Source: Diphasiastrum complanatum
Taxonomy: Eukaryota > Streptophyta > Lycopodiopsida > Lycopodiales > Lycopodiaceae
Reading direction: 5' to 3'
NCBI GenBank assembly: GCA_029204225.1
Contig: CM055097.1
Coordinates: forward strand, 67,370,972 to 67,434,971
Length of the DNA: 64,000 bases
Shown here: positions 48,451-62,259 of the stretch, piece after piece
How positions within the stretch are numbered: position 1 is the first letter of the stretch
How the letters are laid out: every line of letters starts with the position of its first letter
Notes under the pieces: model-generated
Databases searched by the model: none
Told to the model about the DNA's origin: nothing
The model's input: the letters and a program-made list of their open reading frames with translations, nothing else
Position numbers and translations under genes: made by a program

Positions 48451-49190
48451 TGTCGTAAAACGGTGGTCGTGAGCGCAGCGGAGGCTCGGTTGCTCAGAGC
48501 GTAGGCGTGTAGGAACGGATATGCAACAATTAGCAGTAGAAATATTCAAGTAGAAGTATTCATACAGTTTGCGCAAATGAACGACGCAGTAGTGAGACAA
48601 AAATTGCACTCTGATAAAAATATCAACAGTGAGTACAATAGCTTGAAGTAATAACTTCAGCTTGCTGAGCGTGATAATGCTGGCTACAAATAACTCTGAT
48701 TGAAAGAGAAAGTCAATTTTTTTTTTACTTACATAGCTTGATTCAGCTAATATAGAGATTTACAAGAGAGAAAATATCTTACAAGCCTTTAAGGCTATTT
48801 ATGCCAGTCTTTGCACATGTACAAAAGTTGGTAACCGCCAACCGCCTTTGGGATATTTGTTTGTCCAGCTGTTTTTACGGTTACTCATAAGTTGGTGAAG
48901 TCGGTCAGCCAAAAATGCGGAAAAACAAAAAAGGCCTAAAAAATACGAAGGTGCTTAAAAATGATTTCTAAGGTATTCTGGCCACTTGGCCAGTGTGTCG
49001 TGTCGCATTTTTTGCTAAGGTGCGAAAAAGACGAAGGTGCCTTAAAAATGATTTCTAAGGTATATTGGCCACTTGGCCAGTGTGTCGCATTTTTCGCTAA
49101 GGAGCGAAAAAGGCGAAGGTGCCTTAAAATGATTTCTAAGGCATAGAAAATCTCAAAGGGAAAAAATGTGAAGGCCTAAAAATATGTTGT
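48451..49190 (-). repeat. Copia LTR, right copy, with 90-bp internal repeats
   Basis: The minus strand ends CGTTTTACGACA at 48451. Inside it, at about 48930-49140, three imperfect units of about 80-95 bp each contain CTGGCCACTTGGCCAG, a perfect inverted repeat. The left copy (44575) retains one unit. The start near 49190 is approximate. Confidence 0.7.
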
Positions 49191-50079
49191 CGGCCTTCGG
49201 TTTTTCAGGATGCTCATTACTTGAATGATTTGTTTTAAGGCTGAGCATAAGAAATCTAACAAATATGTCATCACAAAAAAAGATATTCTATACACCCATT
49301 GGATCAAATTGAGCTATACAAATTCACAAATCTTGAAGAAGCAATTGCAAAGTCTAAGTGTGGAGACAAAGATATGTCTAATTGAAACCATGATCTTGCA
49401 TTCATTATTATTTCCAATACCCATTTAGAATCATGGTTTTGAACTAAATACACCTAAAATTTTCAAGTGATTGTTTTAGTTCTATAAGCATTTTCATTTT
49501 GATCATGCTTCCAATACATCTCATGGATTTCTAAGCTACATGTTAAGTTCACTACACATTTGATCCCAACATGAATCCAAATAAGCAATCAAACAAAAGG
49601 GATTAGGACATGCTAGTCACCAAGCCCAACCATAGAGCAAATCCATGCTCACCCTTGAGTTGAGAGTTATTGGATGCAACGACCATGGCTTCCCATGTTG
49701 CCATAGCCCAACTATCTCCTAGAGTTGCCTCACCTAAGTATTGGAGGATTCATAGGCTTATATGATAGTCAAGGACATTGAATGTCAATGGATGTCTAGG
49801 CCCACTCTTATATAGCTATATCCTAAGCCATATTCTCATTTAGGATGAAAAAGTCCCCATGCCACTCCATTGGTTTAATGACTAGAGTACCATATGGTCT
49901 ATGTGTGCATAGGTGCTTGGCACTTGATGAATGAATACACTCAATTTTTTTATAAATTATATATATTGTCATCATCTAATAGATACATTTGAATATAACG
50001 ATTTGCTATTTTCATCTTCTTGTAGAAACATAGTGATAACTCTGGTAAGAGTTAAATCTAAGTGTGTCGATATGATCAT
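49191..50079. other. No gene recognised
   Basis: AT-rich sequence between two copia remnants. No motif supports a call. Confidence 0.4.
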
Positions 50080-50082
50080 CAC

Positions 50083-50580
50083 CTAGTTCTCATATGTAGA
50101 GAGCAAGCTTGAAAGAAATGTCATAATTGTGTCTTGATCATCTACGACTGATCTGACAACGACCATCTGTTGCAAGAGATTTTTAAATTGGTTAATGTGA
50201 CTCTGAAGAGAATCACTATTCGAAATCTCGAGTGTGAAGAATTTCCTTCGTAGATGTAACTTGGTAGTTACGTTTCTCACATCATATAATGAGCTCAAGA
50301 TGTCCCAAACTTCTTTCAAAGTTTTGGCTTCAGCTATGTGGCCAATTTGAGTATCTGATATATTGAGAATAATAAGCGCAAAAGCTTTCCCATCCTTTGA
50401 TTTTCACTTTGAGTCGTCTGTGTCCCCTTCAGGCTTCACTTCGATACCTGTAACAACATCCCACAACTCATTGGCAATTAGCAAGGTCTTTATCTTAAAT
50501 TTTCACAAATGATAATTGGATCCATTCAGCTTGTCTGCGATAAGACCGGCTTTACTTTGAGAATCCATCTGGAACTTTAG
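50083..50580 (-). pseudogene. Copia gag fragment
   Basis: The minus strand reads MDSQSKAGLIADKLNGSNYH from about 50565. Then EVWDILSSLYDVRNVTTKLH and HINQFKNLLQQMVVV lead to FLSSLLSTYEN at 50083. A stop lies near 50405. It has no LTR or pol neighbours. Confidence 0.75.
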
Positions 50581-51145
50581 TTTGTTGATTGTATCGATGA
50601 CGTTAAGAGAGAGATATCGTGCTACGCTACAATTGTTTCTCATAGACCAACTTTGCAATATACTCCAATACTTGTTAAATTTTGAACATGTAGCTAGCCC
50701 TCTCACAAGAGGAATGTCCAAATCTAATTAAAAACTCAAAGAGTCTCTCAAAATAGTCGATGATGATTAATTTCAAATCTTAACAGATATAGCTAAGGAA
50801 CTAGAGACAACTACTAGGACGGTTGAGTAGCAAACTAGTCAAATTGTCAGTCTCACTTAGCTCCTAAATGTTGCCACTAATCTTGTTGACATGCAGGAAG
50901 TGCAACTAGATCTAGCTCACCCTTTAGACAATTCATATCAGCATAAACACACAGAGCACTATAAGGCCACATACCACATAATTGGCCTTGAAAGTTAATT
51001 ATGACACACCCACAAAATCAAATCCAATGTATTAGCCTTGTAAGTTAATTATGAATATTCTATGTGCCAACATTTTCTATCCATTTGATCTCCAACAAAG
51101 TCCGAATCTGAAAATCCATACAAGAATCAGTGATAGTGTTTCCCC
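50581..51145. other. No gene recognised
   Basis: Possibly the leader/LTR of the neighbouring copia fragments; no boundaries seen. Confidence 0.35.
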
Positions 51146-51289
51146 GATTATTCGGTCATCCTTGATTATTCAGCCATCTTTGATTGTTCGACCATCCTCG
51201 ATAGTTCGACTATCTCGGACCATCTGACCAGATTCGATTATTCGGCCATACTCGAACAATCGGCAGTAATCGAACTATTGGCAGATCAA
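51146..51289 (+). repeat. 18-bp minisatellite, eight units
   Basis: Eight contiguous 18-bp units (first GATTATTCGGTCATCCTT). They are open in one frame and read as hexapeptides of the DYSxIL type. The last two units are partly the inverse complement of the others (GAACAATCGGC versus GATTGTTCG). Stops upstream argue against translation. It lies near the 5' end of the copia remnant and may be LTR-internal. Confidence 0.85.
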
Positions 51290-51596
51290 GTACATTGAAT
51301 CACGTTGGACAAAATCTCCAACTGAATTAGATACTGTCCGAAGGCGACTGTCAACAACATGTAGTGCCTTAATCCTAATTATAAAGTACATGTTAAGCAT
51401 TATTTTAATTAGTTATCCATGTGTATATATCCAACAACTTATTAGTTGTTCGGTTAGACAAGATCAATAATCTATCTATTCAATCAATCGAACATCCAGA
51501 GCGCAATTGTTTTGTTCTTTCTCTCTATTATTACAGAGTATTGTTTCAAGAAGAATGTGACTCTGACTGTATCTATTCACGACTGAATAATCATTG

Positions 51597-52540
51597 GTTC
51601 AAATTACCACTTATGGAAATTCAAAATGAGAGTAGTACTGATGGCCAAGGAGCTTTGAAAAATAGTCATTGGAATTGAGATACTTCCCAGTGTCGATGAG
51701 CAAGCCATTTCCAAGTGGAAGCTCAGGGATGACAAGGCTTTTGTCTTGATCACCCTTAACATCTCCGACACACAGCCTGGCCACATCAAACAAGCCCAAT
51801 CTTCGAAAGAGGATTGAGATATATTGAACACTCTATACTAAGTGAGAGATGTCACTTCAAAGCTGCATCTAAGGAGAAAGTTCTTCTAACTCAAAATGTT
51901 AGAAAGTGATTTTGTTCAGAATCACATTAATCAATCCAAGACTCTGTTAGAGAAGATGTCGACAATAGGTTCATTGATCGAAGACTCTGACGCTATAATG
52001 ACCTTATTGTCCAGCCTGCCATCCTCATATGAAAACTGGGTGATGATGATTTCCACACACTCAAATATTACATTGTCCAAAGTTATAATCATGCTGCTGC
52101 AAGAGGAGACAAGAAGGAATGGAGCATTCTTGTCTTCTATCAACGACTTGTAGACATTATTCTCAAAGAAGAACACAAGGAAGCAACAAAAGAAAAAAGT
52201 TGTTAGACAAATCGACAACAATCAGAAACAGTCACAAAAGAACCAGATCAACAACCTGCTCAAAACAAGAAAAGGCTCTTCTGCAAGTACTTCAAGAGGA
52301 CAAACTAGGAGATCCAGTATTGTCGAATCTTGAAGCTCAACAATGACAAAAAGAAATGGCCGGATCAACAAGCCCATGCAGCAAACACGAAGCAGAAGAT
52401 CCAAGAAGATGACGATGACAAGCATGAGGCCTTCATAGTGAACTATCACCATGTCGAACAATCGGAGGAGTGGTTCCTCGATTCTAGAGCAATGCAACAC
52501 ATGACAAGCCATCAAGAATGGTTTATCGACTATTCAGCCT

Positions 52541-52541
<1 letters not shown>
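51597..52541 (+). pseudogene. Copia gag and start of protease (plus strand)
   Basis: Begins within the NYHLWKFKM motif of gag (the N-terminal residues lie just upstream), then AISKWKLRDDKAFVLITLNI, HINQSKTLLEKM and LLSSLPSSYENWVMM. Stops occur near 51820 and 51840, with frame changes near 52150. The Lys-rich and knuckle region is decayed. The protease motif reads WFLDSRAMQHMTSHQEWF: the catalytic DSGA is changed to DSRA. Sequence is cut at about 52541 by the nested gypsy-derived element and resumes at 54550. Confidence 0.8.
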
Positions 52542-53227
<686 letters not shown>

Positions 53228-53770
53228 TTATCCCCCACCAAAACTGGTGGCGGTCCCACGACACCAACCTCGGCGCTTGAATGCAAATTTTCAATAATAA
53301 CCATGTGGGTCCGATGGCCATTCATGATAATCTTGTTCATTGGCAAATGGATAGTCGACACCATCCAAAAAAAGATCCCAACATAATGCTTGTTGATTTT
53401 GATCCTTGTAGATAGGTGCAGCTGCTAGCAATGACATTGTTAAAGCTAATGACAAGGTTACAAATTTTTTTGTTGAAAATTTCAATTTTTTTTTTTAACT
53501 TCCTCAATATTTAACGGAATCCAAAAAAAATTATGTCTAGAAAGTGCTTTCAATGCTCTACAATCCTACTTATTCAAATTGAATTACAGAGAATAAAAAG
53601 TTGGGCGAAAATTGAATAAAAAATGACTCTCACAAATCACATCCATAATGCAAAGCCAACCCTAGCATGCCAAAACCAAGATGCCTAAATGCAAGCTAAT
53701 CACCATACATGTATCATAAACATGCTAAAAATGAAAAATTGGCATAGATCCCCGACAGCGGTGCCAAAAT
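53228..53770 (-). other. Internal region of the small gypsy-derived element
   Basis: Primer-site end on the right, polypurine tract on the left. A short open frame (first ATG near 53437, about 49 codons) starts MSLLAAAPIYKDQNQQALCW and ends at 53291. It is hydrophobic at the start but too short and isolated to call a gene. The leader part near 53700 resembles the full-length gypsy leader. Confidence 0.5.
53749..53766 (-). promoter_or_regulatory. Primer-binding site, Asp-tRNA type
   Basis: The minus strand reads TGGCACCGCTGTCGGGGA, two changes from the full-length gypsy copy at 3306. Confidence 0.75.
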
Positions 53771-54549
<779 letters not shown>

Positions 54550-55217
54550 ACAGCACCAAGAAGTTCGTTCACCTTGGAGACATCAGCTCACATAGAATCG
54601 AAGGTGAAGGTACTATTAGATTGAATTTTCAAAATGGATTGTCGAAGCTCATACCAAATGTATCGTAGGTCTCGAACTTGATGACAAATTTGTTGTCGGT
54701 AAGTCGAATTACATATTTAGGACATAGGGTAGAGTTTCAGACAGATTCCTATAAAATTCTTGATAAAAGCAAGAGAGGTCTTGTACTCGAAAAGAGACAA
54801 GAATATCTCTATAGGCTTAGTCATTGTAACTCTGCGATTGATTGTGCTAGTAGTTCAACATCTATCAATAAAGAAGTAATTTGACATCATAGACTTGGTC
54901 ACCTTAATCATGTATCAATATGTAACATGTGTAGGCATTTTCTAGTTCTTGATTTAGTTCTTGATTTAGACTATCAAATTGTCGACCCTCCTGTCTGCCA
55001 AAGTTGTATCATAGGAAAGCAAGCAAGAAGGCTATTTAAGTCAAATCAAGAACACGCATCTAAAGATTTTCACCAGACATTGTATATACTAATACATGTG
55101 GCCCAATGCAGACACCATCACTGCTTGGTGCTAGATTCTTTATTACATTTACAGATGACTATTCTCCCTTGTCAAAAACATTTGACTCACACTATGAAGA
55201 TTCTTAGTGATAGATGA
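54550..55217 (+). pseudogene. Copia protease end to integrase zinc region
   Basis: Continuation of the plus-strand copia after the nested element: KKFVHLGDISSHRIEGEGTI, LSKLIPNVS, TNLLSVSRITYLGHRVEFQT, then HHRLGHLNHVSICNM, the integrase zinc motif, and CQSCIIGKQARRLFKSN. Several stops (near 54667 and 54882) break it. It ends at about 55217. Confidence 0.75.
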
Positions 55218-55240
55218 AATGAACAAAACATCCTTCAAAT

Positions 55241-55441
55241 TCAAATTCCTATCAGTAGAGAGGAAAATAGGAAACACTCACCATCATTGCCTATGTAGAT
55301 CACCTTCTTGTCACCTTCAAATGCCATCAATGATGAATAATACTCCTCCTGAAATGTCACATGTGATGTAGTTCCACTATCAATCCACCAAGGATCAATA
55401 TTTCCATCATTAGCCAACAAGCATGATGACATATCATCCAA
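55241..55441 (-). pseudogene. Copia protease scrap (minus strand)
   Basis: The minus strand reads WWIDSGTTSHVTFQEEYYSS, the active-site motif of a different copia family, then MAFEGDKKVIYIGND. About 200 bp remain, abutting the gypsy LTR fragment. Confidence 0.7.
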
Positions 55442-55682
55442 TAATTAGCAAAATCCAAAGAAAGCATGAGAGATGGAGAAGGGAAGAAGAAGAGCAAGGA
55501 CATTCATCAATCCATTTATGAAGAGAACCAATCTATTTTATTGAAATGAGGAAATGAACATGAGGAGCAACTCGAGTGGTCCCTTCTTATAGTAGAGAGG
55601 AGGACCCTGGCCTCTGAATCCTATTGGTCCAGTCTTGCCTCTCTTTTTATTCAAATTTAAAAAAGTGTGGGAACCATCAAAA
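55441..55682 (-). repeat. Gypsy LTR fragment
   Basis: About 240 bp closely match the middle of the LTR at 61366-62130 (its 61680-61925 part), including the TTTTATTGAAATGAGGAAAT stretch and the CTATAAGAAGGG TATA-like site. It probably belongs to the 3' LTR of the minus-strand gypsy element. Confidence 0.8.
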
Positions 55683-57885
55683 TTGGAGGAATCCGTGGCA
55701 TAGAGGTTATTGCCAGAGTGGAATGTGTTCCAAACATGTTATGTGCATCATGTAAAGTTGTTGTCATGCATATAAGCTCAGATATTTCATCACAAGACAT
55801 TGCCTGGGCCTTAGAACCTAAGTTTGCAAAAATTTTATCTAGTAATTGGTGAAGGGCATCAGTCTTCATTATCAAAGTGTCGACCAATTGTTATTGCATG
55901 GGAGTATCTGCATTCATCTCTCGATGGTCACTCGTATTCACCCTCTCTTGGTAAAGTGTTACATTTGTTGTTTCATCATCACATGTATGTTTTAGGTGGG
56001 TATGTTTATTCCAAAGGGTAGAATAAAATTGTTGTGCCACAAGCTTGGCTACAACTAGGTGTTTGCACTGGGAAGAAGTATCATAATAGCTACATGTTTC
56101 CTTTGGAACATCCACCAAGTACCATGTCTCAGCATTGCTCTCACTCCTCACACTAAAACTCAAATGCTTTTCATCTTGAAGCCTAAGGATACTTTTGCCC
56201 TCCTTGTAGCGCTCGAGGATTGTGGTTCCTACCAAATTATGCATTTTTTGAGCGTTTGTTACAGCTCTTTTTGAAAAACGTCCGGAGTCATTTGCCAAAC
56301 ACACACGACCATGAAGGGCATTCACAAGCATTAAATATGGTGACCAGAATAAGAAAATGATGAATTCAAAGATGGGTGTAGTGACATCACTCACCAATGG
56401 CTTGTTTCAGTTTGTAGTGCTCCAACATTGTTCCACCATAATGTGTGCCTGTTGCACATGTCCCAATCAAAGCGTCGATGAGGTCTGTCACTTAGTGATT
56501 TACCTTTCCCCCTAGGATGTTGTATTTGAGATGATGCCAAATCCTCTCTATCAAATTTGTTGTTTCCATTTGTCCATGTCTCCAAACGACATCTTTTCCT
56601 GTCCAAAACTTATGTACATATTGTAACACATCTTGCAAATGTGCCTATTCTTGGTCGAATGCGTGCACTAGCATATCAAACTCCTTTTCAGAGTGCAGAT
56701 TCAACAAATCACACATGTCTTTATACAGGGCATCCCTATCATCTAGGGCAACTTTTGGCAACAAAGTCTCCACCCATGCCTTTTTGGCATGAAACATGCA
56801 CAAAAGAACATCACATGCCACCTTTGTGCGCTTTCCATTCTCCATGGACCAACATGCCTCGTCAGCGACAACCACTGTTGATATGGCTTGTAGTTCTGTG
56901 ATGGACTTATCTATGACAATTGCCCGTGGTCTTACACTTTCGAGTCTATTGAAAATTGCTTGTAGTGTCAACTGCAATGCAATGTATTGATGGTGCTTGC
57001 CCTTGTCGTCTGAGCATATCATAAACCAAATTGGCATGGCATGACCAAGATGGTTTGGAACAATAGCTGCGAACAAAGGAAAGTCAAATTGATTGGTTTT
57101 AAATGTCGAGTCAATTGCCCATGCACTGTTATGGGAAAATTGTCGAGCGATACCCAACATCCAATTGTCTTGTATCACAAGCACAAATGGCCTCTTTCCT
57201 TCCTCCACGTGTTCAGGATTATATGATTGATAAAAGATGACCTGTTGGATATACTTGTGTCAAGGGTATCATAAGAGCTTAATTATCCTAGCATTTCAAA
57301 TCTAATTGCACATGACTACATTCAACCACAATTTGCAATACCTTATTGTTCTCTTGCAGTTGACGGGCCTCCAAATTCAAGCTCCTCCAATCATCGGAGC
57401 TCAGTGCATCTGTTGATCTTACATTTTTAGCCACATACGTAAGATACAGCATGGACATAAGATGTCATATTGAAACAAACTAGTTAAATATGAAAGCACC
57501 AAGTTACTTTTTGTTCGCAGTCTATAGGACAACTGCGATATCTCTTTTGGTATGAGGAAGAACCTATAACAAGCTTGATCTGCTTCACTCACTTGTGCTT
57601 GTAGGAACACTGAACGTTGAATGGAAGCATTGGAGAGCTGAGATGCATTCTTATATGCTTGTAAATCCCTCTCACACTCGTGCACCACAAGGGGATATAG
57701 CCTTGCCAATGGTTCTCATGTACAACGTATAATTGGATACGTGCCAAACCTTTCATATCAATTGGGATAGTCACCCTCATTCGAAAGGGACATCCAACTC
57801 TACAGCTTATGTGGGGCACTTTATGGGGCCCATTTGGCAAGATTCTTCTATTTCCTCGATGACATACATAATCTGTTGTTGATGA
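55683..57885 (-). mobile_element. MULE/FAR1-like transposase embedded in gypsy element
   Basis: Minus strand. A FAR1-type DNA-binding segment (YVCHRGNRR...VGCPFRMRVTI) begins exactly at the junction with gypsy internal sequence near 57885. Next is the MULE DDE core at 57208-56645: WAIDSTFKTNQFDFPLFAA, the RAIVIDKSITELQAI stretch and CMFHAKKAW. A SWIM-like finger follows at about 56110 (ETCSYYDTSSQCKHLV), with the usual second Cys replaced. Frames change near 57580, 57210 and 56400. No long terminal inverted repeats are visible on either side; the flanks are gypsy sequence. Confidence 0.75.
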
Positions 57886-60138
57886 ATCATCATCCTCTTT
57901 TTGAACCACAGGGCTGATAGCCAAGTTATAGGATCAACTTTGACTGCACGTTCACAATTTTCAAGGTGATTTTTCTGTTACCCCGGTTATGAATTACTTG
58001 CGCAACTCATAACCATGGATGTTTGGCGCTTCTGATAAGTCCATTACTACAAAAGTACTGACGAACTGTACTCCTGCAATTTTGACAGGTATATCTTCAA
58101 CCATTCCTCGTGGACGAACTGTTGTTTGATCAGCTAGCTTAATGGCAAAAGTCGCAGGCTTGATCTTGGTAAGGCCCCATTTTGCACATAGCTTTGTAAA
58201 AATTGGGTTAACTCCTGAACCGCATCTATCACGGCTGCTTCCCTTAGGAAATTGTCTATGCTATATCGACAGAGTGATATTCTTTTGTTCACTTTTCCAA
58301 GCGGCTCCGACATGGAGTAGTTCATTAGATTCTTCAAATCTAGCACAAAAAAGTGGCTCGTGATGGACTTCTGGTCTACTTGAGCTAACTTTTGCGCTAA
58401 GACTTCTTTTGCTTTTGGTACCAACTTCAGAAACTCTCCCAAAGAAATTTTGACCTTGCTAGACAAAATATTCATGAGCAGTTCTGTTTGTGGCGCTTCC
58501 GGTTCAGTCATTTTGAAGGGTTCTTCATGAGATAAAACTGACCATTCATATCTTTACGTGAATTTCTTGGTGGCTGCAATGGTGAAGAACGTACTTCAGC
58601 TGAAAATTGGGATAGACTCTAGATGTTGTTGGTATATCGTTCAATGGTATAGAATCAGCAGGACTGGATCCACGACTGGTTTTTTCTGCTTCTGTGCTCT
58701 GGTGACCACCATCAAATGTACACTTGATTTATTCTAAGCTTCTAGTCTTTGCTTGATTGTTATCAAGTTTACAGGAGCTATAGCTGGTAGTGGCTTCGGT
58801 CTTGCTGTCCCAGTCTTTATAGTAATGCCCATAACCACAGTCATGACAGAATGGTACAATTTTTTTTTATTTGGTCATTCTACAACTCTGTGATTTTCTC
58901 CACATGCAAAGCATCCAAGCAGTGCTCTGGTCCAGTTTCTAGAGGCTTGTTGTTGCGTGACATCATAAATAGCATATTGCTCTAAAGATCCACCTTCTTG
59001 ATCAGTACCATACTTCTATTGCTCAACACTTATGTACTGTTCTGGTTCCATCAAATTGGCAAGAGGAGCGGAGTGCTTTGGTGGGGCAGGTAAGGCTAAA
59101 CATTCCGGGTATCCAAGAGCAGTCAAGGTCTGGCTGCTGGATTTTCTCCATATTGTGGTTCTCGATATCCTATTTGGGCATTCCGTTGCTGAATTATCCG
59201 AGGATTGAAGTTGCAAAAAGCAGTCTCATGATCACGTGAATTACACAAATGGCATACACTGATTTTCATTCATTTTTTCAATTGAGGACACTCATTCACT
59301 GTGTGATTTCCTGTACAAATAAAACACCAGACATTTTTCTTGGTAGGAAAAGTCTTCGCAAACTTCTCAGGTTCCTTGTTCGCTTTTCCATGGAAATCTT
59401 CCGATGCTTTGATCTTCTCATCAAATTGCGACTGCAACTTTTCCAACTATTTCTGCTGGTTCTTCTTGAGTTTCTCGAACTCATTGAGCATCATTTATGT
59501 AGTAGCATTAACATTTGTTGATGCAATAGTGGTGGATGTCATAGTAGTCTGTCCCCTACTGTATAAGGCAACATACTGATATTTGGCTCATCATTTGAAT
59601 CTTCATCCTCCTCCCGAATTGCATCGTCCATAGCATTTTGCAAGACTGCATACTCATTATGGCGTTTCAACTCACGTCTGATTCGTTTAGGCAAATCTGA
59701 CAAAAGCCACATAATCATGGCATTTTTGTTAATCAATTCAGGTTCGCACTCAGATCTGAGGCGTTTCACCCGTTCAATGTAATCTCGAACCATTTCTCGC
59801 TTTTCCATTTCAATTTTACTTAAAAGTAGGAAAGGGTCTTCCATAAACTTTCGTGGTTAGAATCGTGTGATAAGGACTCTTTTAACAACCTGTCAATCTG
59901 TACGCTCAGTTTCATCTTGATTATAATACCAATCTTGTGCTCTGCCTGTTAAGGCCATAGAAAACAGCTTAAGTTTATCTTGAGGAAAAATTTTGCCATA
60001 GACTTCATAGGATTCAGCATAGATTTGTAGAAATCTAACTGGATCTGTTAATCTATTGTATTTGGGTAGATCCAAACGAGGTGCTCTTCTAACAATAATA
60101 GGATTGACTTCCTAAGGAGCAGCTCCAGGGGCAGCCAT
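57886..60138 (-). pseudogene. Gypsy gag and protease start (minus-strand copy)
   Basis: Start ATG at 60138 (MAAPGAAP then a stop, EVNPIIVRRAP). Gag shows LPKYNRLTDPVRFLQIYAE and QDWYYNQDETERT, then DPFLLLSKIEMEKREMVRDY. The zinc-knuckle region at 59500-58800 is decayed. MTEPEAPQTELLMN starts the following spacer at 58511. The protease start reads AVIDA and shifts frame, continuing as LADQTTVRPRGMVEDI near 58130. It joins the MULE at PVVQKEDDDSSTTD (57930-57886), the same place where the plus copy has PVVQKEDGNSSTT (6820-6860). Confidence 0.8.
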
Positions 60139-61365
60139 CTTAAAAATTCAAATCAAGCAGACAATGAGATTGGATCTAGATTTTTCAAAAAACTATCTCA
60201 AATCAGATCTGCTAGATCTATTCCATTTTTCAAGAATCTGATTCTATATTGTGAAAAAGATTTCGAAATTCAATCAATCGATAATTCTAAAAAATGAAAA
60301 ATAACTCATAATCCAAATCAGAATATATCAAATTTGACCCAAATTTTGACAGAGACTTGATCTGAAAAATCAGAACCTAAAAATAGATCTGGCGAAGGAT
60401 CCCTAGGCGAAGATTGGCTCGACGAAGGTTTAACAGTGCTATTTTGGAAAAAAAAAACTCTCTGATCAACTTTCTGAAAATTTCTATGGAAATAACCTTC
60501 GTCGAACTCTCAGATGCAAGATCTGAGACAAATAAAACTAGGGTAAACCTGATGAAGGTTTCTGACACAAGAAAATACAGTTTCTATAGTTTGGCAAGAG
60601 TAAAAATCAAAATTTTTTATGAATAGGACAAGAAGAATCTTCGTCGAACTCAAAAATAATATTTTATTACAAATAGAATATTTTGGAAACTCGACAAAGG
60701 TATTGGCAAAGCATCAAGAGTAATACTGGTATTTTTACAAAAAAGTGATTTTTATGGCAAAAATATGGCAATATGACAACTGATCTTCTGAAAATCCTTC
60801 TTTTTTTTATATTATTTTTTGCTGACCTGGTAGTAGATAGATTTGAATCACACCTATGCACAGTGAATCAGTCGAAGGTTTTTTTTTTTCTGTATTTTTA
60901 GGGGTTTGGTAATTTTATTAGTATTTTTTGACGATTTTTCTGATGTTTCTGGAAATCTGCTGGGAATTAGGCTTCGCACTTCAAACTGAAGGTTCTGTGA
61001 TCAAAACCAAAGGTGTCTGCAGCTCGGTGAAGGTTTTCTGAAAGAGGGCAAAAAGTTATCAGTTTCGATGTTGATTTTTGTCTCTTTTTGACCAAAATCT
61101 AATAGATTTGACCAAATTTTGTTGTTTTTTCTGATATCTCAGATCCAAATGGATCTTAAGATTGGTGATCTGAATAGGTTTACCACAATCAAATTAGATT
61201 TCAAACAAGAAAATCCTCTCAAATCAAGCAAAATAAATCCCAAGCTAATCCTAAATGCAGATCTAACACTATTCATGCATCAACAAGATGTCTGCAAGCT
61301 AACCATCCAACAAACATGCTGCAAACTGAAAAATTGGCGTAGCTCCCTGGCAACGGCGCCAAAAT
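60139..61365 (-). other. Gypsy leader (minus-strand copy)
   Basis: Non-coding. It shares the CTTCGCC-type motifs of the plus-strand leader, somewhat more decayed, and ends at the primer-site region TGGCGCCGTTGCCAGGGA (minus strand, 61344-61361). Confidence 0.65.
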
Positions 61366-62130
61366 TGTAGTGGGTTTCTGTCCTTGCCTAACCTGTATCC
61401 AAGATCTAGTCAATCTAGCATCAAAGAGATGAAGTTAGTTGTCACGCGTAGGTTCGTTCCCATGAGAGCGATAGTTTAATTCAGATTTCAGCATGAATGG
61501 AAGATCCACATCTAACTTTAACATCCATTAACCCTAAACATTAACACTACATCCATTAACACTACGATCCATTAACACTACGCATCCACAATAAAGATAG
61601 CTTACCCTTTCTCTCTCTCCCTTTCTCTCTCATAAAAAGTATAATAACATACAATCCCAATAACAATCAAATCCAACAATTAGCAAAAACCAAAGAAAGC
61701 ATGAGAGATGGAGGAAAAGTGATAGAGAACAAGGACATTCATCAATCCATTTTTGAAGAGAACCAATCTGCTTTATTGAAATGAGGAAATGAACATGTGT
61801 AGGAACTCGAGTTGGTCCCTTTTTATAGTAGAGAGAAGGACCCTGGCCTCTGAATCCTATTGGTCCATTTCTGCCTCCCTAATTATTCAAATTTAAATTA
61901 AGAGTGGAAACCATCCAAATTGGAGGGAAACCCAACTTTATTCATTAACTTGACATTTAGGCCCTGCGACATTAAAAGTCCCACAAAAAGACCTAAAGTC
62001 CTTATATTGACTTTCTAATTAATCAAATAACTATGCGTCATCGGGTTGTTCTTACACACGCAGCGTGCCAAATCCCTCTCACTTACTAACTAGGGTTAGG
62101 GTGGCCTTGGGATTCGCAAACCCTCCAACA
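61366..62130 (-). repeat. Gypsy LTR, copy B (most complete)
   Basis: The minus strand starts TGTTGGAGGGTTTGCG at 62130 and ends ACCCACTACA at 61366; 765 bp. It contains the TATA-like CTATAAAAAGGG (about 61818-61829, minus) and a short interrupted CT/GA tract near 61600-61632. It is the reference copy for this family here. Confidence 0.88.
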
Positions 62131-62259
62131 TAAGATCATCAAAGGAGGGTCAGTTGGCAAAGATGTTTTGGATCCGTTTTTGAAGGAGTTAAACTCAAGT
62201 AAGGTTAAAGGAATAGCAAACACAAGTTACATATATCAAGGAGTTGATGCACTGGTTTA

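Noticed and set aside
53291-53485. Small secreted protein in the compact gypsy-derived element
   Set aside because: The apparent start at 53485 is TTG, not ATG; the real first ATG leaves only about 49 codons and no homologue is recognised.
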